Shown here in pieces: positions 51,483-60,280 of a stretch of 64,000 bases of DNA. Numbering within the stretch: the stretch's first letter is position 1; each line of letters opens with the position of its first letter. A program made the position numbers and the translations under genes. Below the pieces are notes generated by a model. That model made no database searches and was not told the origin of the DNA. It worked only from the letters and a program-made list of their open reading frames with translations. The stretch covers positions 1 to 64,000 of the forward strand of contig CAYLTY010000008.1 of NCBI GenBank assembly GCA_964386705.1. The letters run 5' to 3'. Origin of the DNA: AM-0621 sp964386705. GTDB lineage: Bacteria > Planctomycetota > Planctomycetia > Planctomycetales > Planctomycetaceae.

Positions 51483-52433
51483 CTAAACGGTCTCAGCGTC
51501 GGTGATCGAATTGGTTGGGCAGATCGGCACGCCGTTGAAGTGTGTTGGCAACGGCGGATTCGGGTTCTCCGTTGTGACGTTTGCTTCCTGCAACTGCGCC
51601 TGTGATCGCGGGCTCATGAAGATGGCATCGGGAATCACGCCCTTGTTCGCCATCTTGTACCAAGCCTCACGCATGCGAGCCCAAGTGAGCGTCTTGCCAT
51701 TGGCGGTGCCGATGTTCTTGATGCGCACCACGCCCCAAGGAGAAGAGACTTTCACGCCTGGGAACATCAATGACTCTTGGATCATCGCGGTGAACGTCTT
51801 GCCGTTGCCATCGGTATAGTCACCCTTGCGCATCGGCTCGGGGTGCAGGCCCTGCAGGTTGTTGCCGTAGAGCCATTCGACACCGCCCATACCGAACTTC
51901 ACGAACCAAACCGACGTTTTCACGAGGGTTCCGGTGGCGTCCACGGAGAAATTCGTATCATCGTAGAAGTTAATCAGACCGGGGTGCCCCTTCGATCCTG
52001 CCCCGTAATAGAACTGGCTGCCCAGTGTCTGATTGACAGCCTTGGTTTGCAGCGTGGCCTCTTCGGCCATGCGAGCCGCGAAGTCAGGCTCAAAGGACAG
52101 GGCGATGTCGACGCCCCATTTGGGATTGATGAGTGCCGTCTGAAAGGTGCGCTGGACGCCATCGCCCTTGGAGAAGTCCGCACCCTCATTCACATAGCGG
52201 AAGCCGACCGTGGGTAGCGCATTCCACACTTTCGCATCGTAAGTCCGAGTTGGAATGGGGCGAGCAGCGCCGACGTTGGCTGCCTTGCGAAATTGACCGC
52301 TGTTGGGGTCAAAAACCATGCCCGACACTTCGGGCATCATCTTGAAGGTTTCGTCGATGATCTCGGTGTAAGCAGAACCTGACGAGTTACGCTGCTTGGC
52401 GATATCCAACAACGTGAGCAGAGGTGTGGTCAT
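51483..52433 (-). CDS. Major capsid protein
   Basis: 316 residues, of the BPP-1 Bbp17 / gp13-type capsid group rather than the classic HK97 motif set. Supporting segments: SAYTEIIDETFKMMPEVSGM, PTVGFRYVNEGADF, MAEEATLQTKAVNQTLGSQF, HPGLINFYDD, SVWFVKFGMGGVEWLYGNNL and DAIFMSPRSQAQLQEA. Lies between protease/scaffold and cement genes. Confidence 0.75.
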   Translation of the reverse strand: MTTPLLTLLDIAKQRNSSGSAYTEIIDETFKMMPEVSGMVFDPNSGQFRKAANVGAARPIPTRTYDAKVWNALPTVGFRYVNEGADFSKGDGVQRTFQTALINPKWGVDIALSFEPDFAARMAEEATLQTKAVNQTLGSQFYYGAGSKGHPGLINFYDDTNFSVDATGTLVKTSVWFVKFGMGGVEWLYGNNLQGLHPEPMRKGDYTDGNGKTFTAMIQESLMFPGVKVSSPWGVVRIKNIGTANGKTLTWARMREAWYKMANKGVIPDAIFMSPRSQAQLQEANVTTENPNPPLPTHFNGVPICPTNSITDAETV

Positions 52434-52435
52434 TG

Positions 52436-52447
52436 CGCGTCCTTGCG
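52436..52447 (-). promoter_or_regulatory. AAGGAC hexaloop hairpin before the capsid gene
   Basis: CGC-AAGGAC-GCG; three further A-T pairs can form beyond one bulged C, reaching into the start codon. The Shine-Dalgarno is in the loop. Confidence 0.45.
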
Positions 52448-52511
52448 AATGAGTGAGAAACGTAAACGGTCCAGACGCGGCTCAACCTGGCAGCGTCGAG
52501 TCAGTAGCGGG

Positions 52512-53543
52512 CTACTTCTTGGCGGCTTCGAGTTGCTGCTGAAGTTGAGCAGCGAAACCACCGCTCGCGCCCAAGTGAGCGAACTGCGACGGCACCGCGC
52601 CGGCCCCTGGCGTCGGGTCGGATGCCCCCACCGGCTTATCGGCACCGAGCTTGGTGGCTTCGAGAGCCTTCTTGAGCTGGTCGATCTCTTCGTCCTTGGC
52701 AGCAAACTTCGCCTGCAGCGCCTTGAACTCGGTGCCCAGGGCAATCGTGAACTCGGTGCCAGCCTTGAAGTGAGCCACGCCCGCAGCATCGCCGAACATG
52801 TCGGTGAACTTGGACAGCTTGGCCAGCAAGGCCGCTTCACCTTCAGGGACGGTCGTCGAATTCAACCCCCCTGCAGGCTTTTGTTCGGAGAGCTGAGTGG
52901 TTCCCGCCGGAGCGGTTGTGGTGCCGGTTTGACCGGCATCGGTCGTGATGAGCATTGATGGCTCCTGGGACAGGACAGTGACGTTGATCAAGGCCGGTTG
53001 TTGCTGGCCTTCGGAGAACTTGGCTTCGGTGTTGGAGTCGCGTCCGTATTCGCACACCGCGACGGAACGCAGCTCCCACTCACGAATCACCGTGAGTGGT
53101 CCAGTGAACTGCTGGCCGTTGACGTTGACGATCACGCCTTCGCCGACTTCTTCGATTCGCATGGCCGGGTCGGTGAAATCGATGGACAGCTCATAAGGCG
53201 TGCCGAGCCGTCCTCGTGCGATGACTTTCGAAGCCTGGTCGGCTTCCTCGATCGACTGCACCAGGCCCATGATGTGCAGGCCATCGCCCTCGACGCTGAG
53301 CTTGTTGACGATGCCGATGATGTCCCAGTGGCAGTAGTCGAGGTGCAGCGTCTCGCCGCGTGGCTTCATGCCCGCGAAGTCGTGCACGACTCGGCCCCAA
53401 TACCAGTGGCTGATCGCTTCGGAGGAACGGGCCAGGCCCGAGATCGGGTGAATGCTCGGATCTTTCTCATCGCCCTTCGCGAATTGAAACGGCGTCGAGA
53501 ATCGGAAGGCTTCAGCGGGAACTGCACGGGTCGTTGTGGTCAC
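52512..53543 (-). CDS. Prohead protease fused to scaffold
   Basis: 343 residues, GTG start overlapping the portal stop (GTGA). Residues 40-180 have the herpes/HK97-type protease pattern, with the candidate catalytic His72 (LDYCHWDIIG) and Ser120 (YELSIDF). Residues 200-343 are Ala/Thr/Gln-rich, with a coiled coil at about 265-300 (LQAKFAAKDEEIDQLKKALE), fit for a scaffold domain removed on maturation. The catalytic residues are inferred from spacing only. Confidence 0.65.
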   Translation of the reverse strand: MTTTTRAVPAEAFRFSTPFQFAKGDEKDPSIHPISGLARSSEAISHWYWGRVVHDFAGMKPRGETLHLDYCHWDIIGIVNKLSVEGDGLHIMGLVQSIEEADQASKVIARGRLGTPYELSIDFTDPAMRIEEVGEGVIVNVNGQQFTGPLTVIREWELRSVAVCEYGRDSNTEAKFSEGQQQPALINVTVLSQEPSMLITTDAGQTGTTTAPAGTTQLSEQKPAGGLNSTTVPEGEAALLAKLSKFTDMFGDAAGVAHFKAGTEFTIALGTEFKALQAKFAAKDEEIDQLKKALEATKLGADKPVGASDPTPGAGAVPSQFAHLGASGGFAAQLQQQLEAAKK

Positions 53544-55045
53544 ACTGCCGCCTTTCGCTTGGGTTTGCCCTCGGGTCTGGGCTGTGGATTCACACCGAAG
53601 AACAACGGCACACCGTGCGACTCAGCGAAGGCTTGTGCCTTCTTGATCTGCAGCACGTTGTCTTCGAAGTCGCCGAAGCCGTGCTCTTTGCAGACCGTGT
53701 AGGGGTCTTTGAGCCCGGCGGCGATCGCCTTCAGCTCGGCGTCCAGTTCCTCGTTGGGCTTCCACCACGGCATGCCGAGCGGAACCCACTCAAACTTGAC
53801 GTCCTCAATGGTCCAGCCGCGCGGCAGAGCCAATCGCAAGGCACCGGTTTTGAGGGCGGCATTCTTCTGCCAGACGGTCAGCAACCAGACCGTGATCTGG
53901 CGCAGCACGTCCTGCAGGTCTAAGCGGCGGGTCAGAGCCGAGCGATTATAAATCATCCATGCGGCTCTGGACCCGAAGAAATTCGTATAAGCCTCGTCCC
54001 AGAAGTTGTACGGAATGTCGAGGGACTTGAGCGCGATCTGCAGGCACATCTGAAGGAAGTTCAGCGTCTCGGTGGACGGGTTCTTACTCTCCAGAAATTC
54101 GGCCCGGTCTTTGTTCTCCAACTCCAACTTGATGGGGCCATTGTGCAGGTTCACCGAGTATCGTTCGGCCTGCTCTTCATCCCCTTCTTCGATCTCGCCA
54201 TCGGCATCCATGTCCGTGGGCGTCGGTTCGGACTCGTAAACCTCACCCGTGGTGTCATCGAGGTCCGAATAGATGGCCAGGGCGAAGAGCTGGCTCACTT
54301 TGACCTTCGCCAGCGCGTAATCGAGCCCCTCATACACATCCTTCAGCGCGTTGACGGCGCTGGTGAGTGGCGAGACGCCGCGACCCTGATTGAAGCGGTG
54401 GTAGAAGCCGTGGAAGATAAAATCCCGCGCTGATGCCACCTGATCGAACTCGTACCCGTTGCCGTAGCGAGCCCACAGGCCGTAGTTCAGGCGACGGCCA
54501 TAGCGGTTGACCTCGATGCCATGCGACCAACGACGCTTGTTCTCAGCTCCGTACCAACCGGATTGCGCGTCTAGTGGATTGCGGATGCAGTCGCCTTCGA
54601 TGCCCTGCAACGAGCCCCAATCCAATTTCAGGAAGCCCACGTCACCCGAGTAAACCGAGCACGCCTCATACAGCCTCAACATGCGGTAGAACGGATGGAT
54701 GCCTGCGACGTCGCAGTAATCCTTGCGCTGCCAGATTCCCATCATTTCTTCGAGCGCGGTGTTGAAGCCTTCGTCCTTCGTTTTCGCTTTGAAGGAGAAC
54801 GTCGCGGTGTAGTCCAGATGACGCCGGATGGCCCATGACGCCACCGAGAAATTGCGGTAGAGATCGAGCGTGTCCGAATTGACCTGGCTGCGACCTGTGG
54901 AGTCCAGGGCCAGATCCTCAGACTGAATCACACCGCTGGGCGCTCGGCGCTTCGCCTTTGGCTGAGTCGCGTCGTACCCGAATTTTGTTGGGGCTACATG
55001 ATCGGCGAAGCTAGCAATGAATTGCTCGGTGGAGTCGTAATACAT
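53540..55045 (-). CDS. Portal protein (lambda gpB-like family)
   Basis: 501 residues. Portal features: LYRNFSVASWAIRRHLDYTA (63-82), WSHGIEVNRYGR, FIFHGFYHRFNQGRGVSPLT, LKDVYEGLDYALAKVKVSQL, and the late segment ALKSLDIPYNFWDEAYTNFFGSRA. It forms the dodecameric ring for DNA entry. It starts inside the stop of the gpW-like gene (TGATG) and ends in the protease start (GTGA). Confidence 0.88.
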   Translation of the reverse strand: MYYDSTEQFIASFADHVAPTKFGYDATQPKAKRRAPSGVIQSEDLALDSTGRSQVNSDTLDLYRNFSVASWAIRRHLDYTATFSFKAKTKDEGFNTALEEMMGIWQRKDYCDVAGIHPFYRMLRLYEACSVYSGDVGFLKLDWGSLQGIEGDCIRNPLDAQSGWYGAENKRRWSHGIEVNRYGRRLNYGLWARYGNGYEFDQVASARDFIFHGFYHRFNQGRGVSPLTSAVNALKDVYEGLDYALAKVKVSQLFALAIYSDLDDTTGEVYESEPTPTDMDADGEIEEGDEEQAERYSVNLHNGPIKLELENKDRAEFLESKNPSTETLNFLQMCLQIALKSLDIPYNFWDEAYTNFFGSRAAWMIYNRSALTRRLDLQDVLRQITVWLLTVWQKNAALKTGALRLALPRGWTIEDVKFEWVPLGMPWWKPNEELDAELKAIAAGLKDPYTVCKEHGFGDFEDNVLQIKKAQAFAESHGVPLFFGVNPQPRPEGKPKRKAAV

Positions 55046-55242
55046 CAGAAGCCCCCCATCTTCATCTGGGAGACACGCGGCCTCCTTGGCCGTTGGGCAG
55101 AATCCTCACCCTTCAGTTCCTTCAGACGTTGGCGGAGCTTGTCGTGATCAACCTCGACGGTTTCACCATCAATCGTGGTGCGTGTTACACCCGAGTTGAG
55201 GATGCCTTCGATCTGAGCGATTGCTGCTGAGTGGTCTGCCAT
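55045..55242 (-). CDS. gpW-like head-tail joining protein
   Basis: 65 residues. AIAQIEGILNSGVTRTTIDG followed by ETVEVDHDKLRQRLKELK matches the small gpW family that sits just before the portal gene in lambda-like phages. No Shine-Dalgarno is visible. Confidence 0.7.
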   Translation of the reverse strand: MADHSAAIAQIEGILNSGVTRTTIDGETVEVDHDKLRQRLKELKGEDSAQRPRRPRVSQMKMGGF

Positions 55243-55323
55243 AGCGGGCGGGAAGTTACGCCCGGTACAAATCCGCCTCAGCAGCGGAAATTCAATTCTT
55301 GAATATCACTCGGAGGCGGGCAC

Positions 55324-55755
55324 ATGAGCCAACCAGAAGAAGCGACGCCGATTTGGGGCGAAGAATTAGCCAGGTCGAAGCGACTGCGGCTGTATCGGGA
55401 TGCCAAAGATGCGAAGACGCTCGCGCTGGCAAATGGTCCCATCGGCGAGAATGGCACGGCTTATTTGATACTCCCCGAATTGGAACCCGATGTCGCCAGC
55501 TACCTGGCGCTGAGCTTGGATGAGATTGAGGACGTGATAGGTGCCGATGGGCGTCTACCGGAAATGAAAGTCAGAGCGTACGACCGCCACGATTCGGCGA
55601 CGGTGGAAGTTCAGCTGACAGTGGATGCCCCGCTTTTCACGAGCGTCACCATCACGGTCCGAATCACGTTTTCGGTCGGAAACCTGTGCCTCTGCATCGG
55701 GCACGATCAAGAAGGTAGAAAGTACGGCGTCACGCTTCGAACTGGTGCTAAGTAG
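55324..55755 (+). CDS. Plus-strand moron gene, function unknown
   Basis: 143 residues on the strand opposite to the late operon. GGAGGCGGG precedes the start. Second half is beta-rich (VQLTVDAPLFTSVTITVRIT). Its insertion between terminase and gpW genes on the other strand is the mark of a lysogenic cargo (moron) gene. No family recognised. Confidence 0.6.
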   Translation: MSQPEEATPIWGEELARSKRLRLYRDAKDAKTLALANGPIGENGTAYLILPELEPDVASYLALSLDEIEDVIGADGRLPEMKVRAYDRHDSATVEVQLTVDAPLFTSVTITVRITFSVGNLCLCIGHDQEGRKYGVTLRTGAK

Positions 55756-55811
55756 GACACTGCAATTGACAGGGACATAAGGTCGCGAAGAGCCCAAAGG
55801 ACTGGTGACCA

Positions 55812-56333
55812 ATGACCGTGGACGCATCACGTTTCAATGCCGCGTATCGAGAAGCTGAATCTCGATTGCATGCATTTCGAGGTGGCATCCCATTTCGCTC
55901 CGATGCCCAATGCGATCGGCTGGATCGGGAGATTCAAAGGCTTGACGGCCTCGCTCGAAAGTACGAACGCAGCAAGCCTGGTCGTGCCCGCTACTACCGC
56001 CGGAAGGCTGATGAAATTCAACGTGAGTTGTCCCACAGCTACAGCTGGCTGGCGAAACGCATCTCCAAGCACTTCTTCCTGCAGGCCGGATCGTATTGGG
56101 CTGAAATCCGCGCAGGATTCGCGACTTGGTCTTTGGCTGCGGCGCGAGTGGCTGAGGATCTGCGTTTGTTCTCTGAGCAGCTCCGAGTGCGGCCCGTTAG
56201 AGCGGTGTCGACGATCGTGGTTTCGCCGGGCGACGTGGTTTCGCAGCTGCGGGAGATCTCCGACGAACTTCAAGGCAACGATCAACTCGAAACGTCCCGC
56301 ACGCCAGGCACTGACAACGACGCAGCACGATGA
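55812..56333 (+). CDS. Second plus-strand moron gene, basic helical protein
   Basis: 173 residues, very basic and helical (DREIQRLDGLARKYERSKPG; RARYYRRKADEIQRELSHSY). AAAGGA precedes the start nine bases away. It lies 57 bp after the other plus-strand gene and overlaps the 3' end of the zinc-ribbon gene on the minus strand by 137 bp. No family recognised. Confidence 0.55.
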   Translation: MTVDASRFNAAYREAESRLHAFRGGIPFRSDAQCDRLDREIQRLDGLARKYERSKPGRARYYRRKADEIQRELSHSYSWLAKRISKHFFLQAGSYWAEIRAGFATWSLAAARVAEDLRLFSEQLRVRPVRAVSTIVVSPGDVVSQLREISDELQGNDQLETSRTPGTDNDAAR

Positions 56334-56493
56334 CTTCCACCAGGTCAGCGCCGTGATCAGCTTGCCGTTCGATCAACTGAGGTTGCTCGTAGTGGCTGCG
56401 GTCCGTGCAACCACACTCGGGGCACGCTGAGATGCGCACCACGTTGTCCTGGTAGTCGCGGTTGGCCGAGTTGGGCTTTCGGCCTCGACTCAT
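56197..56493 (-). CDS. Small zinc-ribbon protein downstream of terminase
   Basis: 98 residues. CPECG (24-28) and CQCLACG (61-67) form a four-Cys zinc ribbon, with a basic Ala/Pro/Arg tail. ATGA overlap with the terminase stop. The last 45 codons overlap a plus-strand gene. Possibly DNA-binding. Confidence 0.65.
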   Translation of the reverse strand: MSRGRKPNSANRDYQDNVVRISACPECGCTDRSHYEQPQLIERQADHGADLVEVIVLRRCQCLACGTFRVDRCLEVRRRSPAAAKPRRPAKPRSSTPL

Positions 56494-58871
56494 AGCGGCC
56501 TCGACTTAATCGGCCCCCGCCGCTTCTTGCGTGCCTTGCCGCTGCCGGTGGGTTTGGGCTTTGACCAGATCGAACAACCCTCGATCGAGGCGCCGACGTG
56601 ACAGCCTACGAAGGTGTCGAAGTAGTCGTTGTCTTTGGACGCGTTCTCCTTCCACACGTTGCACTCTTCGCCGTTGACCTCCAGGCGGTTGCGTGTTTCG
56701 GAGCGCAGGTGTTCGGCAAACAACTCATGCTTCCAGGCATCGAGTTGATACAAGCTGACCGAGCCGCGTTCTTCGATCCCCGTTGCCAGGCGTTGATGGG
56801 CACGGCTCTTCCACACGTTGGTATCAAATGTGACGACCCGGATCTTGGCTTCGGTGTCCGTCTTCACTCGCCAGTGATCGCCGATGCGGTCGCTGTCTTT
56901 CTCCTTCTTACCCTCGTGCAGTTTGCGTCCGCCGATCTGCGGAGTTCGACCGAACGAAGCGAAGATGCGTTCGTCAGCACGTTCACGGACAAACCGCTTC
57001 ACCAGCGTGTCACGATCACCGGCATCGACCATCAGCCGCCGAATGCCGATTGGAATTCCGGACTCACTTTCGAACCGCATTCCCAGCAGCTCGTTGGTCA
57101 AATCATCCAATCCCATGCGCGTCGCGGTATCAATCGAGGGCTTGCGTTTGCCTTGGGTATAATGGTCAACCAACGTCTTCTTCGGCCTGCGTTTGTTGAA
57201 CTTCAGAGTCGGTTGTTCCGGCCAGGTACCGTAGCGCAGCACGTATCCGCTGAAGTGAGGCGACCAGGCCATCACGCAGTACCAGAGCAGCTTTTCGCCC
57301 ACGTCGATCATGGCCGTGATGCGATCAGCAGCCAGGGGCACGATGTCACGCTCCTGGGTGTGTTGCTTCAGCGTGATGTCTTCGGCAGACAGCAGATCGG
57401 TATCGTCCTGGTGGATCGGCATGGGCTGTTGCTGCACTTCAGCCGCGAAGCCCTCGGGATCTGTCAGCCACCAGTTCATCAGGTTCTGCAGGGCTGACAG
57501 TTCGTCCGGATTGAAGCGAGCTTCCCAGTACGGCTTGCCCCCGGCGTCCATCTCAGCCCGGTTGTCGGCGTAGAACTTCGTCGCGGCTTTGGCCGCTTTG
57601 TCGCCACTGCGGAAGCACTCGGCTCGCAGCTCGCCGTACTTCTCCCAGAGATCGATTCGCGTCGGGAATGCTTTCAGGCCGGGAACACGACGGCCGTTCC
57701 ATTCCGGGTGCTTGCTCTGGTCGAGGATCTGATCGGCCATGTCTTCGGGTTCGATCACGGTGCAGGGCATGATGCCCGCGATCTTCTTGCCCGGTCCGGC
57801 CAGGCCGATGATGGCCTTCTTCAGCACCTTGATCCGCTTATCGTTTTCCTTCTCGCTCGCGGCGGATTCTTCGGTCTGTGGGTCGTCGACCATCACGAAG
57901 TCAGGTCGGATCGGAGTGCCGTCGACCAGCAGATACTTCATGCCTCGGATGCGGCCCGTGATACCGCGAGCCATAATCACCGAACCAGACGCCGCGCTTC
58001 CGGCGATCGTGGGCAGGACAACGGCGGCATCCTTCCACGTCATGCGGGTACGCTCGCCCTTGTAGAGTTGGCCTCGGCAGCGGTTCGTGATGCCTTCCAT
58101 CTTGAGGATGGGGTAGCAGACCTCGGGGAAGTCAGCGGCCAGCAGGTCATTGGTTTCAAAGTGCGTCTTGATCGCGAGCAGGGACTCTTTGGCACCGTCT
58201 GCCGAGGCTCCGATGAGCGCGATGAACTTGCGGTGGCCGTAACACAACGCCCAGATCACGGCACATTCGGAGATCGTGGTTTTGCCGGAGCCGCGTGGCA
58301 GTGCGTAAGCCTCAAGACCACCGTGCAGGATGTTGTGCTGTATGGCCGCGATCAGCTCTTTGTGATCCGGACTCAGTTCCATGTAGAACGAGTCCGGGAA
58401 GAACGTGACCAGGAACAACTCCAGGTTGAACCGACACAGCTCACGACGTTCCGGATTGACGATGTCGGGCAGCTCGCCGATGTCACGGCCAGCGCGTGAC
58501 GATTCCGACTGATTCGCAGCTGAGCGTTGTTTCTGACGCTCGTACGCGTCGGCTGACGTCACTCGCTTTGGTTTCGGAGCTGGCCTGGCTTCCGGTTGCG
58601 GCGTGGTGGCCATCGGCGTCGCATTTGACGACGGATCCGCGGGCGTCGGTTTTGACTGCGATGCCGGCTTGCTGTGAGCCGACGATCGGCGGGACCTGGG
58701 CGTCAGTGGTGACGCCGCTGCAGCAGCGGCCGGTGGCGTCGCTTCTGACGACTCCGCCGACGGTGTGAGCGTGCCAGGTGCAATCGAGGCCTCCGGCGTC
58801 AGATCTGACGTCGACGACCGTTTGCGTGATTTCGCAGCGGCTCTCTTGTGAGCTGCTTTCTTCTTCGCCAT
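56490..58871 (-). CDS. terL: Terminase large subunit
   Basis: 793 residues, unusually long because of a disordered N-terminal extension (1-125, Ala/Pro/Ser/Lys). ATPase: Walker A PRGSGKTT (192-199), Walker B FVMVDDP (325-331), GIMPCTV coupling region. Nuclease: acidic motifs in AMIDVGEKLLW and LMVDAGDRDT. It cuts and packs phage DNA into the head. The N-terminal extension region contains at least five variants of the dispersed palindrome. Confidence 0.93.
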   Translation of the reverse strand: MAKKKAAHKRAAAKSRKRSSTSDLTPEASIAPGTLTPSAESSEATPPAAAAAASPLTPRSRRSSAHSKPASQSKPTPADPSSNATPMATTPQPEARPAPKPKRVTSADAYERQKQRSAANQSESSRAGRDIGELPDIVNPERRELCRFNLELFLVTFFPDSFYMELSPDHKELIAAIQHNILHGGLEAYALPRGSGKTTISECAVIWALCYGHRKFIALIGASADGAKESLLAIKTHFETNDLLAADFPEVCYPILKMEGITNRCRGQLYKGERTRMTWKDAAVVLPTIAGSAASGSVIMARGITGRIRGMKYLLVDGTPIRPDFVMVDDPQTEESAASEKENDKRIKVLKKAIIGLAGPGKKIAGIMPCTVIEPEDMADQILDQSKHPEWNGRRVPGLKAFPTRIDLWEKYGELRAECFRSGDKAAKAATKFYADNRAEMDAGGKPYWEARFNPDELSALQNLMNWWLTDPEGFAAEVQQQPMPIHQDDTDLLSAEDITLKQHTQERDIVPLAADRITAMIDVGEKLLWYCVMAWSPHFSGYVLRYGTWPEQPTLKFNKRRPKKTLVDHYTQGKRKPSIDTATRMGLDDLTNELLGMRFESESGIPIGIRRLMVDAGDRDTLVKRFVRERADERIFASFGRTPQIGGRKLHEGKKEKDSDRIGDHWRVKTDTEAKIRVVTFDTNVWKSRAHQRLATGIEERGSVSLYQLDAWKHELFAEHLRSETRNRLEVNGEECNVWKENASKDNDYFDTFVGCHVGASIEGCSIWSKPKPTGSGKARKKRRGPIKSRPL
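58500..58815. repeat. Cluster of GGCGTC/GACGCC palindromes in the terminase extension
   Basis: Variants include CGTCAGATCTGACG (a perfect palindrome near 58798), GGCGTCA-GTGG-TGACGCC (near 58710), GGCGTCG-CTT-CTGACGAC (near 58737) and two more near 58617 and 58643. They fall at about 30 to 90 bp spacing in the stretch coding for the low-complexity N terminus. Confidence 0.6.
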
Positions 58872-58892
58872 CCGTGGCCTCGAAGAGGGACA

Positions 58893-59123
58893 TCACTCCG
58901 CCGGAGCAATCGAAGCGATCAACGCATCGACGTAGGCTTCATGAGTGATGGTGGGGTCAATGTCCGCAACCAGACGCCCGCCGCTGGAGTTGCCGCCGAA
59001 GGTGCAGTCCACCTGGCCTTTGAGTTCCAGTTCCAGGAGCAGCTCCGTAATTGCGGCCAGCAGGTCGGGAACCGTGTCCGCGTGAATGCTGGCTTCGAAC
59101 ACCACGGCTCGCCTGGGCTTCAT
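58893..59123 (-). CDS. Small hypothetical late protein
   Basis: 76 residues, acidic, with VPDLLAAITELLLELELKGQ as its main helix. Lies just before the terminase gene. ATGA overlap with the gene before it. No family recognised. Confidence 0.5.
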   Translation of the reverse strand: MKPRRAVVFEASIHADTVPDLLAAITELLLELELKGQVDCTFGGNSSGGRLVADIDPTITHEAYVDALIASIAPAE

Positions 59124-59323
59124 TGGCCTTCACTTTCTGCTTGCTGGCGCAGCGTCCGAACCTTCTGGCTCAGTAGCGCGGCGTCGTACCAGGTGAAGCT
59201 GAGCGACGGATCTGCGGCGAACTTGCCGAACGTCTTAAGCAGCGTCGCGACGCTGTCGTCGTCGTAGAGGAACACGAACCTCTCCGTCTCCTTCACGATC
59301 GCCAGCACGTTCATCGCTCGCAT
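59120..59323 (-). CDS. Small hypothetical late protein
   Basis: 67 residues, or 64 if ATG 59314 is used. Starts within the 3' end of the 134-residue gene in a different frame. A short beta-alpha protein (VLAIVKETERFVFLYDDD). No family recognised. Confidence 0.5.
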   Translation of the reverse strand: MRAMNVLAIVKETERFVFLYDDDSVATLLKTFGKFAADPSLSFTWYDAALLSQKVRTLRQQAESEGQ

Positions 59324-59639
59324 GACGTCGTCTCGCTTTCTGCCGCCTGGTCATCGGCGGTCGAACGGACTCGGCAGCGATCATGGCCGACTTCAACGCG
59401 TGCTCTTTGGTCAGCACGGTCTTGATGACGACCTGGCCCGCGTCGATCACGATCGCCAGGAACACGTCACCGCTGGCCCGGATCTCGCCATTACCCTTCT
59501 GGCAACCAAACGGGACGGAGTGCGCGTAGAGACCTCGCAGCCGTTCCTTGGATTGGTTCCAGTCTTCGTCGGTTCCGAGCGGAAACCGCTCGCGCAGCCG
59601 GTCCACCGCGTGGCCTGTGATGCAGAGCGGCAGCATCAT
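59235..59639 (-). CDS. Hypothetical late protein
   Basis: 134 residues. Residues 1-100 look folded (GHAVDRLRERFPLGTDEDW; VFLAIVIDAGQVVIKTVLT) with a nuclease-like beta-beta-alpha flavour. The last 30 residues are highly charged and overlap the start of the next gene in another frame by 89 bp, so the ORF may really end earlier. ATGA overlap with the coiled-coil gene. Confidence 0.5.
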   Translation of the reverse strand: MMLPLCITGHAVDRLRERFPLGTDEDWNQSKERLRGLYAHSVPFGCQKGNGEIRASGDVFLAIVIDAGQVVIKTVLTKEHALKSAMIAAESVRPPMTRRQKARRRHASDERAGDREGDGEVRVPLRRRQRRDAA

Positions 59640-60280
59640 TCACCCCGCTTCTTGCGGGTCATGCTCAGGACGCCAGCGGTCGTTTTGGGATACTTCCCCG
59701 CCTTCTTCCCCGTGGCCTTCTTTCTGGCTCGAGACTTCGCCGCCGGTTCTGGCGTCTCCAGCGCAGCCAGGCGTTGCTGGATCGACAGGAACACGGAATC
59801 GGCACCGGTTCGCCAATTCGAGTAGCTGTTGACCATTGAACCGTGAGCATCAACTCGTCGCTGAAGATCCTCGTGGGATGACTTCAGCCTTTGAAGCTGG
59901 TCAACGAGAATCGAGTCTGACAAGTTGTGGCCATTGAGGATGACGGAGTTGATCTCCGCTCCTCGTTCCAACGCGGCGATGCGGTCGTATGCCATCGCCA
60001 GCTGATCGCACACGCGGGTGTAAGCCTGGTTGGTCTCAGCCGTCACGCGCTCAAGCCGAGCGGCTTCCGTCGCGATGGCATCGTTGATGACAGCGGTAGT
60101 CTGTCGGAGCTGCTCAACGGTCGGGAGCACTTCGTGGCAGAACTGAGACGCAGCCATCTGGGCCAGCACCGACGCTTGCGCCATGCTGAAAGGTGGCGCA
60201 ACTTCAATCTCGATGTTGACTGTGATCCGTTCGTCGCCGATCGGAACAAAGCCACCGAATCGGACAGTGGCGAGAGTCAT
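59636..60280 (-). CDS. Coiled-coil late protein
   Basis: 214 residues with a helical, coiled-coil centre (about 45-165; TEAARLERVTAETNQAYTRV, VDQLQRLKSSHEDLQRRVDA) and a basic tail (KSRARKKATGKKAGKYPK). Overlaps the lipase stop and the next gene by 4 bp each. No family recognised; a terminase small subunit or packaging factor is possible but unsupported. Confidence 0.55.
   Translation of the reverse strand: MTLATVRFGGFVPIGDERITVNIEIEVAPPFSMAQASVLAQMAASQFCHEVLPTVEQLRQTTAVINDAIATEAARLERVTAETNQAYTRVCDQLAMAYDRIAALERGAEINSVILNGHNLSDSILVDQLQRLKSSHEDLQRRVDAHGSMVNSYSNWRTGADSVFLSIQQRLAALETPEPAAKSRARKKATGKKAGKYPKTTAGVLSMTRKKRGE

Noticed and set aside
36168..52433. A diversity-generating retroelement, expected because the capsid genes resemble those of phage BPP-1
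   Set aside because: No reverse transcriptase and no adenine-variable template repeat were seen near the fibre genes.
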